From NCBI GenBank assembly GCA_905221605.1, contig CAJNDS010000028.1, forward strand, positions 171,763 through 235,762: DNA of 64,000 bases. Direction: 5' to 3'. This DNA comes from Symbiodinium natans (Eukaryota; Sar; Dinophyceae; Suessiales; Symbiodiniaceae). Below, piece by piece: positions 58,059 to 64,000 of this stretch; position 1 is the first letter of the stretch, and each line of letters begins with the position of its first letter. The position numbers and the translations under genes were made by a program. Below the pieces are notes generated by a model. It was given only the letters and a program-made list of their open reading frames with translations, searched no databases and was not told the DNA's origin.

Positions 58059-58958
58059 GATGTGCGCGCTCGGCACAGCTATAGGCAGCTCAAGCGACCT
58101 TTTGCTGGCAACCTTGATGCTAGCACCCTAACACTGATCCATCATCTTCGCAGGCACCTGTACATCGTGTAAATTCAAACTACCACATGGGATGAGCCTT
58201 GTAGCTTTGTGGAGAAAAACAGCCAGGGCAGGACCATACTTTGAGTCCCAAAACCCCACCGGCCACACAGCGCGCATTCGGTTCCGCTGCCAGGTGATGG
58301 CGGTGGCATCTGACAGTGCACGAGTGCAGACAGAGTGCGCGGAACTTGTCGGGAAGATGACGAGCCCTTCCGCGCTCCGACAGGATCCTTCGTGTTCTGG
58401 CGTCTTGCCACGACATAGCTTTGCATTGCGTCATATGTTGGACATCTTGTGTACTGCACTCGAGCAGCGTCCCTGGCCTGACGGTCACAAAGTCAGCTGA
58501 ACTCCCAGACTCGATATCATTTCCGGAAGCCAGGCGCCTTTCCCGAACTCTCAAAATGCCAAGCGAAAGGGCACGGCCAGAGCGTTCAAGCCCAGCCGGC
58601 TCCAAGTCAAGGAAAGGTCACAAAGGTATTGGTCTTTGGAGTCGCTGACACTCGTTGACTCGCTCAAAACAACTCCGAATTTGTCCATGCAAGACAAGTC
58701 TGAGTCAGACCTTCCACTCAGGAGTCCTGGGACTGACAAGACGTTTCAAAAGCTTTGCAATCTAAATCAGCGTGCCGTGCATCTTACAGTGCATGTAGAG
58801 ACAGGCTGTGGCGACATTCGCCATACCTTTTTCACAAAGAATGTACAGTCGGCATTGAAGGTGATCTGCTGCAAGAAGCGCGCGATCCTTTGCTCGCACA
58901 AGAGGTTGTACAAACAGCCTCTGCCGTGGTACGTACATATGGGTAGTTCTCCAAAGTT

Positions 58959-59025
58959 GTGGTCCCCTTTGGGGTACCCTAAATATTTTGGGGTCGCCTT
59001 AGAATAGGGGCCCCAAAGGGGGCAC
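58959..59025. repeat. 67-bp inverted repeat (hairpin element)
   Basis: The left arm, GTGGTCCCCTTTGGGG, pairs with the right arm, CCCCAAAGGGGGCAC, allowing one mismatch, around a loop containing AAATATTTTGGGG. It resembles a MITE core. A GGTACCC string sits in the left arm. Confidence 0.7.
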
Positions 59026-59119
59026 TGATTTAGAGAAGTGACAATATGAACATATCTACTGGTGGTATAGGCGCCTTCTGCTCCAAGTGTCTTCAATGTG
59101 TGCTCGCGGCGCCAGTTGG

Positions 59120-59542
59120 TCACGCAAGAATACATGTTCGTGCCGCCAATTCCCTGGACTTGGGAACACTGTTGCGTTTCCTCGAAGCCATTGCCAGCAG
59201 TGACGCGATTCCTGCAGCATTCTCAGCATTCCGGCATTCCAAGATTTCGACAGACTCAGTCGAAGGGCCGACTGAAAGGACTACGACGACAAACGTGCGT
59301 TTAGTCAGCAAGTTCAAAACCTCATGCAATAAACCAGGTAGAATGTAGAACCCAACGCCAGTGAATGATACAGCGACTGACCTAGCTACAGCAAGGGGCC
59401 CTGTGTGCCGCAGCAGTGACAGTGTGCGGGCGAAGGGCTCAAAGTAAGGCGTCCCAGGCTGCAGGGTGATAACATTTGTTTCTGCTCCTGGGAAGACAGA
59501 AAACATCTGAAGGCAATTGAAGGCTACGTAAGCGGCTGCCAA
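59120..59542 (-). CDS. Hypothetical open frame, possible two exons
   Basis: 140 codons on the minus strand, hydrophobic in the middle. It has a GTCAGT donor-like site after a P-L-A-V-A-R string. The frame has no secure ATG and no domain I recognise. It lies on the same strand as all identified genes, which is weak support. Confidence 0.2.
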   Translation of the reverse strand: MAAAYVAFNCLQMFSVFPGAETNVITLQPGTPYFEPFARTLSLLRHTGPLAVARSVAVSFTGVGFYILPGLLHEVLNLLTKRTFVVVVLSVGPSTESVEILECRNAENAAGIASLLAMASRKRNSVPKSRELAARTCILA

Positions 59543-59946
59543 TGCCTTCTGTGCCTACGGCCTACGGCTGCGCAGGCTCCTGCAGCCACGTTGAAGCACG
59601 TTCTGCCTCTGCGGATTTCTATGGGGAAGACAGCTCAACCATGCAGAGGAAAGGAGATGGCTCGGCAGTTTTGAAATTTGCCTGTGACTGGGGTATGAAT
59701 CCAAGCCACCACAGGTGTAAGTACCCAGAGGGCTGCAGGAGGAAATTGGAGGCGGCCGTGGCCGGCTGGATCCATGGTGAAGAGGGCAAGGCGCATATTC
59801 TCCGAACCCACAGTACCGACACTTCCTTGGCTTGCGAAGAGCCATGCGAGATTGCCTTGAAAGCACCGATTGCAGGACAAGGCCAGCCCCCCCGCCAATC
59901 TGCTCGCACTAAGCGGCGCCAGTCCAAGGGCACTACAGCCTCAGCA

Positions 59947-60062
59947 GGGTTTAGGGTTTAGGGTTTAGGGTTACCCTAAACCCTAAACCCTAAACCCTAA
60001 ACCCTAAACCCTAAACCCTAAACCCTAAACCCTAAACCCTAAACCCTAAACCCTAAACCCTA
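59947..60062. repeat. Head-to-head telomere repeat junction, (TTTAGGG)n then (CCCTAAA)n
   Basis: About 26 bp of GGGTTTA units run directly into about 89 bp (12-13 units) of CCCTAAA at 59973, with no spacer. Real chromosome ends finish in TTTAGGG, so this is the arrangement expected of two ends joined. Confidence 0.95.
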
Positions 60063-60069
60063 GAAAGAG

Positions 60070-61020
60070 GTCCTTCCCCACTTTTCCAGAGTTGCACATC
60101 AACGACCCTTAGCGCATCTAGGTCCACCTTCAATTTTAGAAACCCTGCACCCCCAAACCGATAACATAGGGGCCGGAACAATTAGAACAGGCCAGTGTAT
60201 TGTAAAGATTATTATCGTAGATTTACGTAAGGGGCCCTAAGGGGAATACTCTTCGCCATTGTTCCACTATAGTAAGTGCCCGGCCAAGTCCAGGACATTG
60301 ATCGTCCCAGATACATGGCTGGGCCTCGTTCTCCTCGCGGCATTTCCTTGCCTGGGCAGGGCGGTGCTGGCAAGACCACCTCTCTGAACTTGAAGTAACA
60401 CCCACTAAAGATAACTTCAAGCAAGACCCTTTAAACTTGATTCCCTTGAAGTCCTTCAAATCCGTTAAGCCGTTAAGGTTTTAGCTTCAACCTAAAAAGG
60501 CATTTGAAAACCTGATGCGGAGAGAATCTGAAACTTGAGCCCCCCAAAAAAGCATTTTAAACCTGACATTTCCAACCCGAAACATTCTTGTCAAGAAAGC
60601 TTGAAAGTTAAACCCGGACCCTAGTTCACACATTACCTTCAAAACCCTCAACAAAAATCCTTCAAACAGCCCTTTAAAACCCCTACCGGTATTCCGTGAA
60701 AACCCCACAAAAACACTCCTTCCAACACCTCTGGGACCGGCACGCAGTCGACGCGTGCCGTCCGCACCTGCGAGGCACAGGCAGCGGATTTAGGGGGCCT
60801 TTGGGGTTTCTTGTGGGGTTCAGGGTTTGAGATTAGGTGCTTTTGGGGGTTTAGGGTTTATAAGGTTTTTGGGTTTGAGATTAGGTGCCTTTGGGGGTTT
60901 AGGGTTTATGAGGTTTTTTGGGGTTTGAGATTAGGTGCTGTTGATTGCTTTTGGGGGGGGTCTAGGCTTAAGGTTTTGGTGTTGAGATTCGGTGCCTTTG
61001 GGCTTCCTGGGTTCCGTGTT
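60070..61020. other. Unassigned region with a short GGGTTT-rich tandem
   Basis: No gene recognised. A roughly 65-70-bp unit containing TTTGAGATTAGGTGC recurs at about 60827, 60878 and 60926 (GGGTTTGAGATTAGGTGC), interspersed with GGGTTTAGGGTTTAT. Confidence 0.5.
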
Positions 61021-61049
61021 TTGGGTTTTGGGATTAGAGGCTTTTGGGT

Positions 61050-61092
61050 TTTGGGTTTTAGGGCTTAGGGTTTAGGGTTTAGGGTTTAGGGT
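61050..61092 (+). repeat. Short interstitial telomere repeat (TTTAGGG)n
   Basis: About four TTTAGGG units in GGGTTTTGG-rich surroundings. Confidence 0.85.
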
Positions 61093-61094
61093 GT

Positions 61095-62300
61095 TTTGGG
61101 TTTTGGGTTTGGGATTGGAGGCTTTTGGGCTTACAGGGGCTTTTAGGCTTCAAGGATAGATCATTTTGAGAATCCCTCTTGTTGGGCATCTTTTCTCACG
61201 GGGTACCCAAAATGGACACCCCATCGCCCTCACCAAAACTTATATATATATATATATATATAAGGACCCCCATGTACACTCGCCAATCACAAAAATATCA
61301 ACCCTGCCATATGAAGCCGGGTATTTCATGATTGCAACGTGGTCAGCCTGTGACTCCGACTGCGGGGAGGTTTGATTGTCAGATCCCACCACGAGCTGCG
61401 CAAGCATACCTTAGAGGGAGGTTGGCATTCTCATCTTTGCACCACATAAAGAGCAAGGATGTGCAACCACGGCACATAAACACAAAATTCGCATGTATGG
61501 CGCCGGGATCACAGTCAAACCTCAGTCCACTGTGCGGGCAGGACGTGACTGTCACATCTCTGGTGTGCAGGCCAGGACGGATGCATGTCCGTTGAGCTGA
61601 GGAGCAACATGTGCTTTCTCGCAAGCATTTTTGACTTAGCTTGAGCCACACGGCAGAGGAGCACAGAGCACTATACGGTACACTGGTACGAACGATGTGG
61701 GAGATCAAGCCAAACAAACAATGACACCTGCAGCATAAAAAACCGCCCAACATGAACATACGACTTGCATGATCTTTGCTCATAGTTGATTTGCGACTGA
61801 CTGAGTGAATTACGTGGATAAAGCCGGTCTACACATGGAGCATTGAAGCATTGGGCTCTTGTGCACGTGCTTGGTTCAGCTCACGTGGTCCTCCTTCATT
61901 TCCTCCGGAGAGAGTTCCGGGAGTAATTCCCGATTCCTGCATCTCCAGTTCTGCCAAATTCTGCATGTCGTTTTCCGGTGATTCAGAAGCGACTGCAGGA
62001 CGTAGGCTACAGACTTCTGCGCCCACTGGCCGGCGGAGCCAGGCAATGTGATGAAGTCCAGGGATTCCTGGCTCAGTCAGACATCCGTACGGCCAGTGCG
62101 AGCTAAGACCCGCCCTTAAGACTCCAAGTTCTGTGCACGAACCGGAACCTGCTCTGGAAGATGGCCAGGCTCTAGCTGCTTCACCGAGCCTTCGCCAGCC
62201 GCTTGCGAAGGTCGCTGGGCCAGTCAAGGGCACCTGGCACGAATAAAACCTCCTGAAGAGCCCACTGTCATGGCCTGCCATGGCCAATGCCATACTGCTG
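61095..62300. other. Unassigned region
   Basis: No gene recognised. A (TA)n run lies at 61242-61262. Plus- and minus-strand frames up to 154 codons (61829-62293 minus) carry no domain. Confidence 0.4.
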
Positions 62301-62304
62301 GTGC

Positions 62305-62451
62305 GTAGGGAATGAAGGAAAGAGGTACCCTATATAATCCCTTAAATATACCTAAATAAACAAAAAAAATATACATATATATATATATATATTGTATGTA
62401 TATATACCCTTTAAGGAAGGATATAGGGTACCTCATTCCCTCATTCCCTAC
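62305..62451. repeat. 147-bp imperfect palindrome (MITE-like)
   Basis: The left end, GTAGGGAATGA...GAGGTACCCTATA, pairs with the right end, TATAGGGTACCTC...TCATTCCCTAC. Inside, TCCCTTAAA pairs with TTTAAGGA, and the centre is ATATATAT. The ends are exact inverted copies over about 10 bp. There is no coding capacity. Confidence 0.85.
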
Positions 62452-64000
62452 TTGGCAACAGTAAGATGCAGTGCGGCACCGACAGCACCATCTCCAGCAA
62501 CTGGGAAGTGGCTGCGCAATGCCTCCCGGGCCGGTGCTAGTCTGACGACGTGCTGGATTCCTTGTTTAAGGGTTTATAGGGTTCAGGATTTAGGAACGCA
62601 TGGTGCCTCCATGATGGTTCGGATTCCCCACGCTGGTTGCCAAAGCTCCGCATGGTAGTCTGGGAGAAAACTCGCAAGAACAGAACGAGCAGGTGATTGC
62701 CGCTGTAGGAAAAGCTGTTGGGTGCCAGGGTACTTCTGACTGCCCTTGCTGTTGTCACCGCTTCCCTCTGATCACAGGCCTAACCCCTTCCCACCCCCCT
62801 TTGGCCTACGACATTCAAGCCACCAGCGATTCTTTCAAGGCAGAATCAATCCTCACCACGTCATGTATGTGCAGCTAAGGCACTGGTGTTGCTCAAGCAA
62901 ATCTTCTTTCCCACCTGCAAAGGCATCGAAATGCACTGGGAGCGCGCCGACAAATTGCATAAACCAGTGTTGTACCCTGCCTCCCATCGGCCACTTGGCG
63001 TCAGCATCGTGATTGATGGAGGTGCGAGAGGGTAGTTCACCTTGTTGGCATCCCCAAGACAGCCAGGTCAAGGGCTCCTTGGGCAAGAGCACACTAAGTC
63101 ACTAAGGACCAGGCTGGCAAGACAATCTTGCCGGTGTAGATGCCTGTCCACTTCAAAAGCCTTTAAACTTCGGACCTTAAGACTTAAAGCGAACAAAAAC
63201 TCCTATTGGGAAGGGCTGCCGCCTCCTTCGAAGTCGGTCGATGGGGGTCCGCGAACAGCAAACTGGGCTCAGATCAACAGCCCTCCAGCATCTGAGTTTA
63301 GGGTTCTTAGGGTTTAGGGTTTCGGGTTTTGGTGTAGGGCCTGGGGCTACTTCATTCTGCGACTGCACGGCACTCACTGGGAAAGCAGCCAGCCACTCGA
63401 ACAGATCATCCTTCGCCGGCCCAGCGATCCTGCGCGTGGTGCCGCAGCTGCTATGGTGGCGACAGCACTGCCCATACTCCCTGCACAACCCTAATACCCA
63501 GCACATGTGCAAATGTTCCCTTGGAACTTACAAAAACAAACACACACACACACACACACACACACAAATCCCAACGAGACCGTAGATTCGTGCCCTGGAC
63601 CGCACGACCACGTTCCAGTCCAGTGCCGCGATGGAGATTCGCTGATCTCCTTGAGCTCACGGTGAATTCGCCTGGGAAAAGGGTTTTAGAGGCTTTGGCT
63701 TCCTTGAGGGTTTTTCCAACTCTTTCATGTATTTTCTCGTCCTTGCGTGCTGAGAGGAGTACTTGATGGAAGATGTGGCAGATGTGGAGCCAGTAGATCC
63801 AAATCCGCTCCCGGGCATGCCAGCCCTCCCCTGTGGGCTGAGTGACAGGCAATGGCAGGCAGCTGAAGGCATGCGAGCAACAGACCTACTTGGGGCGGTG
63901 GCCTGGCCGGCCATGGCCATGGCTACGTCGAAGGGCAGTTCAAGCAACACCAGTCAGGGGCTGAAGCTGTATTGGATCATAGGATGTGACCTGTGCCTGT
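62452..64000. other. Unassigned region
   Basis: No gene recognised. It contains a short TTTAGGG-like string at 63298-63332 and a (CA)n run at 63539-63567. A 97-codon minus-strand frame at 63657-63950 has a basic Lys/Pro-rich end but no domain. Confidence 0.4.

Overview
The window looks like nuclear DNA of a dinoflagellate, most likely a Symbiodiniaceae/Suessiales-type genome. The evidence is: many interstitial (TTTAGGG)n arrays, the dinoflagellate and plant telomere unit; very low gene density with multi-exon genes; short introns (about 64-89 nt, one near 260 nt) whose acceptors are mostly AG followed by G and whose donors are a mix of GT and the non-canonical GA typical of dinoflagellates; a degenerate non-LTR retrotransposon; and every gene with a recognisable domain lying on the minus strand, as in dinoflagellate unidirectional gene arrays. 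No prokaryotic signals (operons, Shine-Dalgarno sites, CRISPR) are present. Species cannot be fixed from the sequence.

Layout. 0-20 kb is mostly unassigned. It holds a minus-strand, multi-exon gene for an NPPY-motif (adenine-N6 type) methyltransferase-like protein (8.16-9.11 kb), an array of exon-like modules (5.86-6.33 kb), and three minisatellites: a G/T-only 8-bp array, a 9-bp AGTGAGAAT array and a 26-bp array. 20.2-21.7 kb holds an unidentified minus-strand coding region carrying copies of a 26-bp palindrome. 26.9-28.5 kb is an intact DEDDy 3'-5' exonuclease gene (RNase D/WRN type). 30.5-36.4 kb contains telomere-like arrays. 37.0-40.9 kb is a LINE with ORF1, an APE-type endonuclease and a reverse transcriptase, broken by an in-frame TGA and two frameshifts. 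44.07-44.49 kb carries two EF-hand exons. 47-48.6 kb is dense in tandem repeats.

48.6-52.7 kb is the best-resolved gene pair. One is a thiamine-diphosphate-dependent 2-keto-acid (pyruvate/indolepyruvate) decarboxylase with one 75-nt GA-AG intron. Upstream of it on the same strand is a J-domain plus ankyrin-repeat gene. One intron of the latter appears to be built mostly of telomere repeats, and another is flanked by a perfect 9-bp direct repeat, resembling introner insertion scars. 53.6-63.3 kb is a field of telomere-repeat arrays in both orientations, including a head-to-head junction at 59,973 that looks like a telomere-telomere fusion relic, plus hairpin elements.

The genes do not form one pathway. 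Intron borders were placed by eye from reading frame and domain continuity, so exon limits are approximate unless the text gives a specific junction.
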